Below are positions 42,037 to 50,038 of a DNA stretch of 64,000 bases, one piece after another. The first letter of the stretch is position 1. Every line of letters begins with the position of its first letter. The notes beneath the pieces are model-generated. The model made no database searches and was not told the origin of the DNA. It worked only from the letters and a program-made list of their open reading frames with translations. The stretch covers positions 55,268-119,267 of the forward strand of contig UQIS01000001.1 of NCBI GenBank assembly GCA_900541245.1, in the 5' to 3' direction. A program made the translations under genes and the position numbers. The stretch is from an uncultured Collinsella sp. GTDB taxonomy: Bacteria > Actinomycetota > Coriobacteriia > Coriobacteriales > Coriobacteriaceae.

Positions 42037-42728
42037 GTATCCGCGACAACCTTGATATCTCGGCCTATCTGGTACTCGGCCCCGAAAACACGCTCGGGCG
42101 TCCCGTGAGCGATGTGGTGGCCCAGGCGCTCGACGCAGGCTTTACCTGTATCCAGGTGCGCTCCAAGGTGGCAAGCGCCCGCGAGATCATTGCACTGACC
42201 GGCGACGCCGCGCAGGCAATCGCACAGGCTGGCAAGACCGGTCAGGTCGCCCTGTTAATCGACGACCGTCTGGACTGTGTACTCGCCGCGCGCGAGCAGG
42301 GCATTGCCGTCGACGGCGTGCACGTAGGCCAGAGCGACATTCCCGTCGAGGTCTGCCGCAAGCTGCTGGGCCCCGATGCCATTGTGGGCCTTTCGGCCCG
42401 TTGCGAGGAGATGCTCGAGTACGTCAAGACCGCCGACATGAGCCTGGTCGACTACCTGGGCATCGGCCCGCTCCACGAGACCGAGACCAAGCGCGACTGC
42501 GGACGCGCGGCCGACGGCTCTATCATCACCAAGAGCTTTGAGGACCTGGCCGCACTCCACGCGGCAAGCCCCGTGCCCATCGTGGTGGGCGGCGGCGTCA
42601 AGACGGCCGACCTGCCGCAGCTCAAGGCCACCGGCGTCGACGGCTTCTTTGTGGTGAGTGCCGTCTGCAGCGCCGATGACCCCTACGCCGCGGCCAAGGA
42701 GCTCGTCGACACTTGGCAGCAGGCATAG
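42033..42728 (+). CDS. thiE: Thiamine-phosphate synthase
   Basis: 231 residues. GFTCIQVRSKVASAREIIAL, LLIDDRLDCVLA, DGVHVGQSDIPV, VDYLGIGPLHETETKRDCGR and PIVVGGGVKTADLPQLKATG follow the ThiE TIM barrel. The usual T[PS]TKxD-type substrate loop reads ETETKRD. It joins HMP-pyrophosphate to thiazole phosphate. ATGA overlap with the preceding gene. Confidence 0.96.
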   Translation: MSIRDNLDISAYLVLGPENTLGRPVSDVVAQALDAGFTCIQVRSKVASAREIIALTGDAAQAIAQAGKTGQVALLIDDRLDCVLAAREQGIAVDGVHVGQSDIPVEVCRKLLGPDAIVGLSARCEEMLEYVKTADMSLVDYLGIGPLHETETKRDCGRAADGSIITKSFEDLAALHAASPVPIVVGGGVKTADLPQLKATGVDGFFVVSAVCSADDPYAAAKELVDTWQQA

Positions 42729-42772
42729 GCATAAGCCGAGCAGCTGATCCGCAGCCTCACATCTTCAGCAAT

Positions 42773-42818
42773 GGAAAGCGCATCCCAGTTTGGACCTCCA
42801 TTCCGGGATGCGCTTTCC
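42773..42818. terminator. Bidirectional terminator after thiE
   Basis: GGAAAGCGCATCCC (42773-42786) with GGGATGCGCTTTCC (42805-42818), perfect 14 bp, loop of 18. Shared with the convergent patatin gene. Confidence 0.78.
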
Positions 42819-42829
42819 GCATGCGACCC

Positions 42830-43699
42830 TTACCCCGCCAGATACGCTTCCAACGCCGGCAAAGTCGCCTCCGCATCGCGGCGACCAATCTGGTAGATGC
42901 GCTCAAGTTCATCGGGCTCACGACACAGCGACGGCACCTTCACCGATTCGCTCGGCCGCACCACAATGATTTCGCCGGCAGCCTCGCGACGTGCCAGGTC
43001 ATCGAGCGTGGCATTGTAGACCTCATGCCGATGCTCAAGCGCTGCGACAAACTCCGGGTAGTGACGGAACACGCGCCGCAGCATGGGCATCATGCTGTTG
43101 GGCTGCTTCACAAAGCCCGCCGGCTGCGTGAGTACCACGATATTGCGGTCATACCCCTGCGCAAACAGCCATGCACTGGGAATAGAATCAGCCACGCCAC
43201 CATCCAGATACTTATGCCCGTCAATAGCAACGGGACGCGTCGCCACGGGAATCGCCGACGATGCCCGGATCCACTCGATATCCCGCTCGTCGCCATGGGG
43301 CAGGTCATGGTAGACGGCCTTGCCCGTCTCGATATCGGTACACACGCACGTAAATCGCATGGGGCAGGCGCGATACGCCTCCAAGTCGATGGGATCGCGC
43401 TCGATAGGCACCTCGTGATAGGCAAAATCGGCATTGAACATATCGCCAGTTCGCAGCCAGCTTACTACACCTGCATAGCGTTTATCGGCGCAATAGGCCT
43501 TGTTATAGCGAATGGCGCGGCCGATCTGACGCGATTTAAAGTTGTAGCCAAACGCCGCGCCCGCCGAGACACCCACCATATGGTCGCAGGTCAAACCGTG
43601 CTCCATCCAAACGTCGAGCACGCCCGCCGTATACATACCGCGGTAGCCGCCTCCCTCGAGTGCCAGCCCCACCGTGCACGTCATAGTTGGCTGTGCCAT
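42830..43699 (-). CDS. Patatin-like phospholipase
   Basis: 289 residues with GGAGATGG before ATG. The oxyanion motif is GGGYRGMY (residues 16-23), the nucleophile is in GVSAGAAFG (Ser near 45), and the dyad Asp is in DGGVADSIP near 166. The size and spacing match the YjjU/RssA-like bacterial patatins that cleave acyl chains from lipids. No signal peptide or membrane anchor, so cytoplasmic or loosely membrane-bound. Confidence 0.92.
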   Translation of the reverse strand: MAQPTMTCTVGLALEGGGYRGMYTAGVLDVWMEHGLTCDHMVGVSAGAAFGYNFKSRQIGRAIRYNKAYCADKRYAGVVSWLRTGDMFNADFAYHEVPIERDPIDLEAYRACPMRFTCVCTDIETGKAVYHDLPHGDERDIEWIRASSAIPVATRPVAIDGHKYLDGGVADSIPSAWLFAQGYDRNIVVLTQPAGFVKQPNSMMPMLRRVFRHYPEFVAALEHRHEVYNATLDDLARREAAGEIIVVRPSESVKVPSLCREPDELERIYQIGRRDAEATLPALEAYLAG

Positions 43700-43819
43700 G
43701 CGACCATCTCCGTCCCCGCAAATTTAAACGGAACAAGTATACCCATCAACATATATCGTCTCAGTCGCATTTTTATCGGACATCGCATCGCCGCGCTACC
43801 GTTTGTCGAATAATAGCCG

Positions 43820-44123
43820 CCCACAGCATGCGCACCCATATCCCCGCACTCGAGGAAAGCGGCTTTATGGTGACGCTCGACAAGTACATTTGGCAGATTG
43901 TGCCCGTCGACGGCGATCATGGCCGCAGCACGCAAATCATTTCATCAATACTCGAGATGGCCATTCGCTCCATCTGCCCGTCGTGGTCGAAGGCGTCGAG
44001 ACAAATGAGCAGGCGAACATGCTACGACAAATGGGCGCCCACTACGCTCAGGGCTTCCTCTACTACCGCCCCATGCCGGCGAAGGATTTTGAGGCATTGC
44101 TCGATGGTGGCAATAACAACTGA
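43820..44123 (+). pseudogene. Decayed EAL-domain c-di-GMP phosphodiesterase
   Basis: One frame reads IPALEESGFMVTLDKYIWQI and then GDHGRSTQIISSILEMA; near 43960 the reading moves to another frame, continuing HSLHLPVVVEGVETNEQANM and MGAHYAQGFLYYRPMPAKDF to TGA (44121-44123). Together these are the first and last parts of an EAL domain. The middle (about 130 residues with the EAL, NxT and DDFGxG motifs) is deleted and a frameshift splits the rest. Lies just before a GGDEF gene that lacks an EAL domain. Confidence 0.85.
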
Positions 44124-44181
44124 TACGCTCGCGCGCAAAACGCCACCGTCGAAGGGGGCATTTGTCTCCATTAGCTAACTT

Positions 44182-44212
44182 ATATCCCCAATTCAAACCG
44201 AATTGGGGATAT
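44182..44212. terminator. Hairpin between the EAL remnant and the GGDEF gene
   Basis: ATATCCCCAATTC (44182-44194) with GAATTGGGGATAT (44200-44212), perfect 13 bp, loop AAACC. No T run. Confidence 0.55.
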
Positions 44213-44250
44213 GATACAAACCGTTGTTCCGCCCAAGGAGGTTATCCATC

Positions 44251-45780
44251 ATGAACGAGTCATATCGCCTGGGCGAGCAATCGATTATTGCCTATCTTCA
44301 GCGACTTGCGAACGGCGTCTCGACCGCTGAACTCGATGTTGCCGCGCTGCCTGCTGAGCTACGCGCCGTTGGTGAGCAACTGCAAAAGACGCATGTCATC
44401 CTGCAACAAGAGCGCCAGCTGCTTGAGCGCAACGCCTATATCGATCCGCTCACCAACTTGGGCAACCGCAACGGATTCGACCGTCACATCGAGCAACTCT
44501 GGCGCAAAGGCGACCCCTTCACCTGCGCCTATATTGACATCGACCATCTCAAGCATTGCAATGATAGGTTTGGCCACGCCGAAGGCAATCGCTATATTCT
44601 GAGCATCTGCCGCACGCTCTCCGAAACCATGGAGCACGATGAGATGCTGTTCCGTATCGGTGGAGACGAGTTTGTGCTCATCTCGCTCTCCGCAAACGAG
44701 ATTGAACTCGAGCAGCGCTTGGAGCAGGTACGTACCAGGCTGATCGAGGCGAGCTCAGGTGGCAAGGCGCCCATGATCGGCAGCTTTAGCTTTGGCTGCT
44801 CGCGCGTCGATCCACTTGCTGGCGACACGCGTCGCCAGATGACGATGGATGCCGATCGCAAGATGTATCGCTATAAGCTTATGCATCGTGTGCAGCAACC
44901 GAAAGACAGTGACGCGCCGCAACGCCCAATCGTCGATCAGCCTCCCTGCAACGACCGGGTGTTCCAAGCGATCTCCATGAGCTCCGAGACGCGCTATCCG
45001 TTCATCCTTAACCTCGATACGGGCGAATCGCAATGGTCGGTTAACGCCGTGGGCGATTTTGACCTGCCTTCCCAGCACCCTTTTAACTCGGTCGATATGT
45101 GGCTTGCCCGCGTTCATCCCGAGGACCGCGACAACGTACGCGCCGAGCTCGATATGGTGATAAACGGCACATGGCACTTCCACTACATGCAGTATCGCGT
45201 AATGGATGTCACCGGAGCGTACGCACTTTGCGACTGCACGGGCTACCGCTTGGACAGCACCGATACTGAGCCCAACATGTACGTGGGCATCATCATCAAC
45301 CGAAGCCTAGCGGATACGACCGACTCGGTAACGGGCCTGGGTGATGTTCACGCCCTGGTCAACGCTATTGGAGAGATGCGCCGCGTGCCGCGCGAGGCAG
45401 GCTTTATTGCCATTAAGGTCGACGATATCGCCGAGGTCAATGCCCGCTTTGGATTCGATGCAGGCGACCGCGTGCTCGCCGAAAGCGCCGCCTGCCTTAT
45501 GGAATGCTCGCGCGGCAAGGGTCGCCTGTTCCGCTCAACGGGGCCGACATTCGTGGCGCTTTTCGACGACTTTGATCCCGAAGAGACCGACGCGATTGCA
45601 GACGAAATCGAACGGTTCCTGGGTTCTCCCGTGCTCATCGGCTCGCTTGAATATCAGCCGCCCATTCGCGTGGCCACGCTCCATCTGGACGGCGTCGACC
45701 GTCAGCCCGTTTCCATTTTGAACGAACTCAAAGCGTTGCTCGGAAAAGCCGTGCAGGTGCCAGGTACCAAACTGGATTAG
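44251..45780 (+). CDS. GGDEF-PAS-degenerate GGDEF diguanylate cyclase-type protein
   Basis: 509 residues from ATG 44251 after AAGGAGG. Residues 60-215 are a GGDEF domain with intact RIGGDEF (137-141) and YIDIDHLKHCNDRFGH. Residues about 240-360 resemble a PAS_3 sensor (NLDTGESQWSVNAVGDFDLP, RVHPEDRDNV). Residues 365-500 are a second GGDEF-like domain (SVTGLGDVHALV, NARFGFDAGDRVL) whose signature is replaced by STGPTFV. No EAL domain follows, while an EAL remnant lies just upstream. The first domain could make c-di-GMP in the cytoplasm; no membrane segments are seen. Confidence 0.88.
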   Translation: MNESYRLGEQSIIAYLQRLANGVSTAELDVAALPAELRAVGEQLQKTHVILQQERQLLERNAYIDPLTNLGNRNGFDRHIEQLWRKGDPFTCAYIDIDHLKHCNDRFGHAEGNRYILSICRTLSETMEHDEMLFRIGGDEFVLISLSANEIELEQRLEQVRTRLIEASSGGKAPMIGSFSFGCSRVDPLAGDTRRQMTMDADRKMYRYKLMHRVQQPKDSDAPQRPIVDQPPCNDRVFQAISMSSETRYPFILNLDTGESQWSVNAVGDFDLPSQHPFNSVDMWLARVHPEDRDNVRAELDMVINGTWHFHYMQYRVMDVTGAYALCDCTGYRLDSTDTEPNMYVGIIINRSLADTTDSVTGLGDVHALVNAIGEMRRVPREAGFIAIKVDDIAEVNARFGFDAGDRVLAESAACLMECSRGKGRLFRSTGPTFVALFDDFDPEETDAIADEIERFLGSPVLIGSLEYQPPIRVATLHLDGVDRQPVSILNELKALLGKAVQVPGTKLD

Positions 45781-45854
45781 CACCGCACCCGCACCGCCTC
45801 CCCCATCGTGCGATAATCCTCTGCAGAAGTCACCAAAAGCAGAGGGAGTTTGTG

Positions 45855-46478
45855 ATGAAGGTTCTTTTGGTCAATGGCAGTCCCAAGGCAAATGGCAACA
45901 CCGCCCGCGCACTCGCCGAGGTCGCCGAGCAACTTAATGCAGAAGGCATTGATACCGAGGCGTTTCAACTGGGCGCCAAGCCCATTCGCGATTGCATCGG
46001 TTGCGGCCAGTGCGGCAAGCTTGACGGTCGCTGCACCTTTGACGACGACGTGGTCAACGAGCTGATCGCTGCCGCCGAACAGGCCGACGGTTTTGTCTTT
46101 GGCTCGCCCGTCTACTATGCGCACCCCAGCGGACGCATCCTTTCGGCCCTCGATCGCGCATTCTATGCCGGCAGCAAAGCCTTTGCACACAAGCCGGGCG
46201 CTGCCGTCGCCGTCGCCCGTCGCGGCGGTACGTCGACCACCTTCGATGTGCTCAATAAGTACTTCACCATCAACCAGATGCCCGTGGTTGCCTCCACGTA
46301 CTGGAACAACGTGTTTGGCGCCATGCCGGGTGAAGCTGCCCAGGACGCCGAGGGCCTGGCCACCATGCGCAACATCGGCAAGAACATGGCCTGGCTCCTG
46401 CATTGTATCGAAGCAGGACAGGCCGCCGGCATCGAAGCCCCCGAAGCCGATCGCGAGCGCACCAACTTCATTCGATAA
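45855..46478 (+). CDS. Flavodoxin-fold NAD(P)H-dependent FMN reductase family protein
   Basis: 207 residues from ATG 45855 after GGGAG. FMN phosphate loop GSPKANGNTARAL (residues 9-21), CIGCGQCGKLDGRC with several Cys near 48-60, and GSPVYYAHPSGRILSALDRA typical of the iron-sulfur flavoprotein/NADPH-dependent FMN reductase group. The CxxCxxC-like cluster may hold an FeS cluster. The redox partner is unknown. Confidence 0.88.
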   Translation: MKVLLVNGSPKANGNTARALAEVAEQLNAEGIDTEAFQLGAKPIRDCIGCGQCGKLDGRCTFDDDVVNELIAAAEQADGFVFGSPVYYAHPSGRILSALDRAFYAGSKAFAHKPGAAVAVARRGGTSTTFDVLNKYFTINQMPVVASTYWNNVFGAMPGEAAQDAEGLATMRNIGKNMAWLLHCIEAGQAAGIEAPEADRERTNFIR

Positions 46479-46525
46479 GTCCAGCGGCGGTCACCTCGAC
46501 GCTCGTTAGAATGGTGGAACATAAT

Positions 46526-46867
46526 ATGAACGTGCAAATCTTCGGCACCAAAAAGTCCTTCGATACCAAGAAGGCCCAGCGCTATTTTAAGGAGCGCCGC
46601 ATTAAGGTGCAGTTTATTGACCTTAAGGAAAAGGAGATGAGCAAGGGCGAGCTCACGAGCGTGATGCAGGCGGTCGGCGGCATCGACAAGCTGCTCAACC
46701 CCAAGGCCAAGGACGAGGAGACGCTCGCGCTCATCCAGCACCTCACCCCTAGCCAGCGCTTCGACAAGCTGCTCGAGAACCAGCAGGTTCTAGCCGAGCC
46801 CATCGTGCGTAACGGCAAAAAGGCCACCGTCGGTTATTGCCCCGATGTATGGGGAGCCTGGGAGTAG
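46526..46867 (+). CDS. ArsC/Spx-fold protein lacking the active-site cysteine
   Basis: 113 residues from ATG 46526. The text MNVQIFGTKKSFDTKKAQRY matches the YffB/Spx-type N-terminus (xYGIKNCDTVKKA in relatives), but the catalytic Cys is Ser11 here. Later features are ERRIKVQFIDLKEK, GIDKLLNP and LLENQQVLAEPIVRNGKKAT, as in ArsC-like proteins. Arsenate reduction is therefore unlikely. A role in protein interaction (as Spx with RNA polymerase) is possible but unproven. Ribosome-binding site weak. Confidence 0.8.
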   Translation: MNVQIFGTKKSFDTKKAQRYFKERRIKVQFIDLKEKEMSKGELTSVMQAVGGIDKLLNPKAKDEETLALIQHLTPSQRFDKLLENQQVLAEPIVRNGKKATVGYCPDVWGAWE

Positions 46868-46953
46868 CCTGTGTTATTTGCCAGCGCGTGGGTATAAGAG
46901 CAGGCGTTTGGCATATGATTCAACTGTAAGCCATGTCTAACAAAGGAGGGCAC

Positions 46954-48084
46954 ATGCCCAACAAACCCGTGAAGATCATCATGCTTACCGGCTACCTCGG
47001 TGCCGGCAAGACCACACTGCTCAACCACATCCTCGCCAACGACGGCGGCATCCGCGCCGCCGTGATCGTCAACGATATCGGCGAGATCAATGTCGACGCC
47101 AGCCTTATCGCCGACGGCGGCCTTTCCGAGACCGACGACCTCATCCCGCTCACTAACGGCTGCATCTGCTGCACGCTTTCGGACGACCTTGCCAACCAGC
47201 TGCAGGGCATCGCCGATTCGGGCAACTTCGACTACATCATCATCGAGGCCTCGGGTATTTGCGAGCCTATCCCCATCGCCTACACCATCTCGAGCTTCTG
47301 CGACGAGGCCAAGGTGGGCGGCGAGCCCAAGCTCGCGCTCGACAACATCGTGGCCGTGGTCGACTGCGCCCGCATGTACGACGAGTTCAACGGCGGTCGC
47401 GACCTGCTGGCCGAGGATATCGACGAGGACGACATCGAAAGCCTGCTCATCCAGCAGATCGAGTTCTGCTCCACGCTGATCCTCAACAAGACCGATACCG
47501 TGACGCCCGAGCAGATCGCCGAGCTCAAGGCCATCGTGCGCAGCCTGCAGAAGGACGCCGTGATTGTCGAGGCTCAAAACGGCGAGGTCCCCATGGAAGA
47601 GCTGCTCGACACCGACCGCTTCGACTTTATGCGCGCCTACAACTCCGCCGCCTGGATCGAGGCCATGGAGCATCCCGAGGAGCACGACGACCCCGAGGTG
47701 CTCGAATACGACATCGAGACCTTTGTGTACTCGCGCCGCAAGCCGTTTGACCTGCAGAAGTTCACCAATTTTGTTGAGCAGGAGTGGCCCGACGAGGTCA
47801 TCCGCGTCAAGGGTCCGCTGTGGCAGACCGGCGATCCGGACATGTGCTACATGTTTGAGCAGGCCGGCCACCAGATGCGCCTGATGGAGAACGGTCTGTT
47901 CGTTGACTCCGCGCCCGAGGGCGAGAAGCAGAAGATCATCGACGAGAACCCCGAGATCATGCAAATTTGGGACGACGAGACGGGCGACCGCATGACGAGC
48001 CTGTGCATCATCGGCCGTCACATGGACAAGGATGCGCTCATCGCCTCCCTCGATGCCTGCCTGACCGACTGGCACCGCGCCTAG
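46954..48084 (+). CDS. CobW/G3E-family GTPase (metallochaperone)
   Basis: 376 residues from ATG 46954, after AAAGGAGGGC. P-loop TGYLGAGKTTL (residues 12-22), metal-binding CxCC motif GCICC (69-73), EASGICEP, and NKTD for guanine recognition near residue 174. The C-terminal CobW_C region runs from about 265 (YSRRKPFDLQKFTNFVEQEW). G3E proteins deliver metals such as zinc or cobalt. Acidic stretches (EHPEEHDDPEV) are present. No Zur-type operator was recognised upstream. Confidence 0.92.
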   Translation: MPNKPVKIIMLTGYLGAGKTTLLNHILANDGGIRAAVIVNDIGEINVDASLIADGGLSETDDLIPLTNGCICCTLSDDLANQLQGIADSGNFDYIIIEASGICEPIPIAYTISSFCDEAKVGGEPKLALDNIVAVVDCARMYDEFNGGRDLLAEDIDEDDIESLLIQQIEFCSTLILNKTDTVTPEQIAELKAIVRSLQKDAVIVEAQNGEVPMEELLDTDRFDFMRAYNSAAWIEAMEHPEEHDDPEVLEYDIETFVYSRRKPFDLQKFTNFVEQEWPDEVIRVKGPLWQTGDPDMCYMFEQAGHQMRLMENGLFVDSAPEGEKQKIIDENPEIMQIWDDETGDRMTSLCIIGRHMDKDALIASLDACLTDWHRA

Positions 48085-48123
48085 GTTTATCCAAGCGGGC
48101 ATTTTTCCGCCTACGCAACCGCC

Positions 48124-48157
48124 AAACCACCACGAAGGTGCCCTTCGTGGTGGTTTT
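48124..48157 (+). terminator. Terminator/palindromic element H after the G3E GTPase gene
   Basis: AAACCACCACGAAGG (48124-48138) with CCTTCGTGGTGGTTT (48142-48156), 15 bp perfect, loop TGC, then T. The CCACCAC.AAGGTGCC text is shared with element A at 2645-2665. Confidence 0.85.
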
Positions 48158-48179
48158 TCGTTCTGAGCCAAGGAGATTC

Positions 48180-48779
48180 ATGTTCAACATTGTGCTGTAT
48201 GCGCCCGAGATTCCGGCCAATACGGGCAATATCGGCCGCACCTGCGTGGTTACCGGCGCCCGCCTGCATCTGGTGGAGCCGCTGGGCTTTTCACTCGACG
48301 ACAAGACGGTACGTCGCGCCGGTCTGGGCTACTGGCAAAACTTGGACGTGACGACCTATGCCGGCTGGGAGGATTTCCTTGCGCGCAACGACCTCTCCCC
48401 CGCCGATGGTCGCCTGCACCTGCTGACCAAAAAGGCACGCCGCACCTATGCGCAGAGTACCTACCGCGATGGTGACTATTTGGTCTTTGGCAGCGAGAGC
48501 TCGGGCATTCCCGAGCCACTGCTTGCCGCGGCGCCCGAGCGCTGCGAGCGCATCCCAATGCTGCGCGATTGTGACTCACTCGATAACGCCGAGGCTTGGG
48601 AAGCTCACGAAGAATCGCTGGGGCATGCCGAGGACGACCACGAAGCCATCCTTCGGCAGGATATCTGCGGCAACTTCGTCAATCCGGACGACTACCGCAT
48701 CAGCGCCCTCAACCTCTCCAACAGCGCCGCCATCGTCCTCTACGAAGCCCTGCGCCAGGCAGGCTTTCCGGGAATGTGA
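48180..48779 (+). CDS. trmL: tRNA (cytidine/uridine-2'-O-)-methyltransferase
   Basis: 199 residues from ATG 48180 after AAGGAG. SPOUT motifs: VLYAPEIPANTGNIGRTCVV, LHLVEPLGFSLDDKTVRRAG, FGSESSGIPEPLL and LNLSNSAAIVLYEALRQ. It methylates the 2'-O of the wobble base of tRNA-Leu. An insert of about 40 residues (SLDNAEAWEAHEESLGHAED and following) between motifs makes it longer than the usual 155-160. Its TGA stop lies within palindromic element E. Confidence 0.93.
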   Translation: MFNIVLYAPEIPANTGNIGRTCVVTGARLHLVEPLGFSLDDKTVRRAGLGYWQNLDVTTYAGWEDFLARNDLSPADGRLHLLTKKARRTYAQSTYRDGDYLVFGSESSGIPEPLLAAAPERCERIPMLRDCDSLDNAEAWEAHEESLGHAEDDHEAILRQDICGNFVNPDDYRISALNLSNSAAIVLYEALRQAGFPGM

Positions 48780-48806
48780 CAAAGGGACTGTCCCTTTGTC
48801 ACATTC
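48772..48806. repeat. Palindromic element E
   Basis: GAATGTGACAAAGGGA (48772-48787), loop CTG, TCCCTTTGTCACATTC (48791-48806): perfect 16-bp stem. It contains the trmL stop codon (48777-48779). Shares the 19-base core CAAAGGGACTGTCCCTTTG with element F. Confidence 0.92.
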
Positions 48807-48819
48807 AAGCGCCATATAG

Positions 48820-48879
48820 TTAAACGTAATTAATCATTTTTAACTGAAATTAACTAGAATAAAATGAAGTTAACCCGAG
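48820..48879. promoter_or_regulatory. Array of six 10-bp-phased TTAA(C) repeats upstream of AAA ATPase 1
   Basis: TTAAAC at 48820, TTAATC at 48830, TTAACT at 48840, TTAACT at 48850, TAAAAT at 48860 and TTAACC at 48870: one copy per 10 bp for 60 bp, ending 18 bp before the start codon. The AT-rich array sits where the promoter should be. Likely an operator for cooperative binding on one helix face. Confidence 0.75.
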
Positions 48880-48897
48880 ACGCTAAAGGAGGGCATT

Positions 48898-49998
48898 ATG
48901 GAATATCTCGAGAACCCGTTTACCCCCAGTTTTGGTGAGGTTCCTGCCCATCTCGCTGGCAGACAACAGATTATTCGGGATTTGGACCGTGCCTTCTTGA
49001 GCCAGCGCAGGCGCCCAGAATTGACCTCTATCTTCTCAGGCGCGCGTGGAACCGGTAAAACCGCTCTCATGTCGTCGCTCGCGACAAGGGCGGAATCCCA
49101 CGGCTGGATAGCCGTAAAGACGACCGCGCTCCCGGGAATGCTTGAGGAAATCGAGTTCGGGACGAAACGTGCCGCAGCCCATCTCATCGACTCGTCCAAC
49201 CACTTCGAAGTCACCGGTCTCGGAATTGCACCGCTCGGCAGCGTTGAGGTCAATCGCGTTCACGATGCCTCAACTTGGCGTTATCGCATGAGCGACATCA
49301 TCGACCAGCTCAACGAGGCGGGCACCGGTCTGCTCGTCACGGTTGACGAGGTGGACCCGACACTCGACGAGATGATTCAGCTCGCAGCAACGTATCAGCA
49401 CTTTGTGACCGATGGGAAACGCGTCGCCCTGCTCATGGCGGGACTTCCCAACAACGTCTCTACGTTGCTGAACCACAAGACGGTCTCGTTCCTTCGCCGC
49501 GCCCAACAATATCATCTGGGTCGCATTGCCGACTATGACGTACGCGAGGCCTTGATTCGCACGATCCAGGAAAACGATCGCCTGGCAGATGCCGAGGGAA
49601 TCGATAGAGCCGTTCGCTCGATCTCTGGTTTTCCCTTCTTATTGCAACTCGTAGGCTACCGTGCCTGGGATCTCACAAGCGATTCGAAGGAAATCTCGTC
49701 ACGCGACTTTGACCTGGGAATCAAAATCGCGCGCGACGAGATGGACGACCGAATCCTCGCGGCAACTTATCGGGAACTCACGGCAGAGGACAAGCGATTC
49801 CTCATCGCCATGCTCGATGACGAGGAAGAATCCACCACCGCTGACCTTGTCGAGCGCCTTAAGCGTTCGCCGCAGCAGGTCTCCCGCTACCGACGCCGCA
49901 TGATAGATGCCGGCATCATCGGGGAGCGAGGACGAGGGCTCGTCGCATTTGAATTGCCATTCTTCCGCGACTATCTCGCGGCTCAATGCGTGAAATAG
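48898..49998 (+). CDS. AAA-type ATPase with C-terminal winged helix, paralogue 1
   Basis: 366 residues after AAAGGAGG. Start MEYLENPFTPSFGEVPAHLA; Walker A GARGTGKT (48-55), Walker B LLVTVDEVD (145-153), sensor-like AGLPNNVSTLL, and the C-terminal region (TTADLVERLKRSPQQVSRYR, GLVAFELPFF) forms a winged helix. Resembles the archaeal-type/Orc-like P-loop ATPases found in bacteria, of unknown role. Paralogue 2 at 52554-53663 shares VSFLRRAQQYHLG-like and FPFLLQLVGY-like blocks. The gene lies between palindromes E and F, with its own phased repeat array upstream. Confidence 0.85.
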   Translation: MEYLENPFTPSFGEVPAHLAGRQQIIRDLDRAFLSQRRRPELTSIFSGARGTGKTALMSSLATRAESHGWIAVKTTALPGMLEEIEFGTKRAAAHLIDSSNHFEVTGLGIAPLGSVEVNRVHDASTWRYRMSDIIDQLNEAGTGLLVTVDEVDPTLDEMIQLAATYQHFVTDGKRVALLMAGLPNNVSTLLNHKTVSFLRRAQQYHLGRIADYDVREALIRTIQENDRLADAEGIDRAVRSISGFPFLLQLVGYRAWDLTSDSKEISSRDFDLGIKIARDEMDDRILAATYRELTAEDKRFLIAMLDDEEESTTADLVERLKRSPQQVSRYRRRMIDAGIIGERGRGLVAFELPFFRDYLAAQCVK

Positions 49999-50002
49999 GC
50001 AT

Positions 50003-50037
50003 CAATGAGGCAAAGGGACTGTCCCTTTGCCTCATTG
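50003..50037. repeat. Palindromic element F
   Basis: CAATGAGGCAAAGGGA (50003-50018), loop CTG, TCCCTTTGCCTCATTG (50022-50037): perfect 16-bp stem, ending one base before the uvrA-like stop (50039-50041). The core is identical to element E while the outer arm differs with both strands changed together. Confidence 0.92.
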
Positions 50038-50038
50038 T

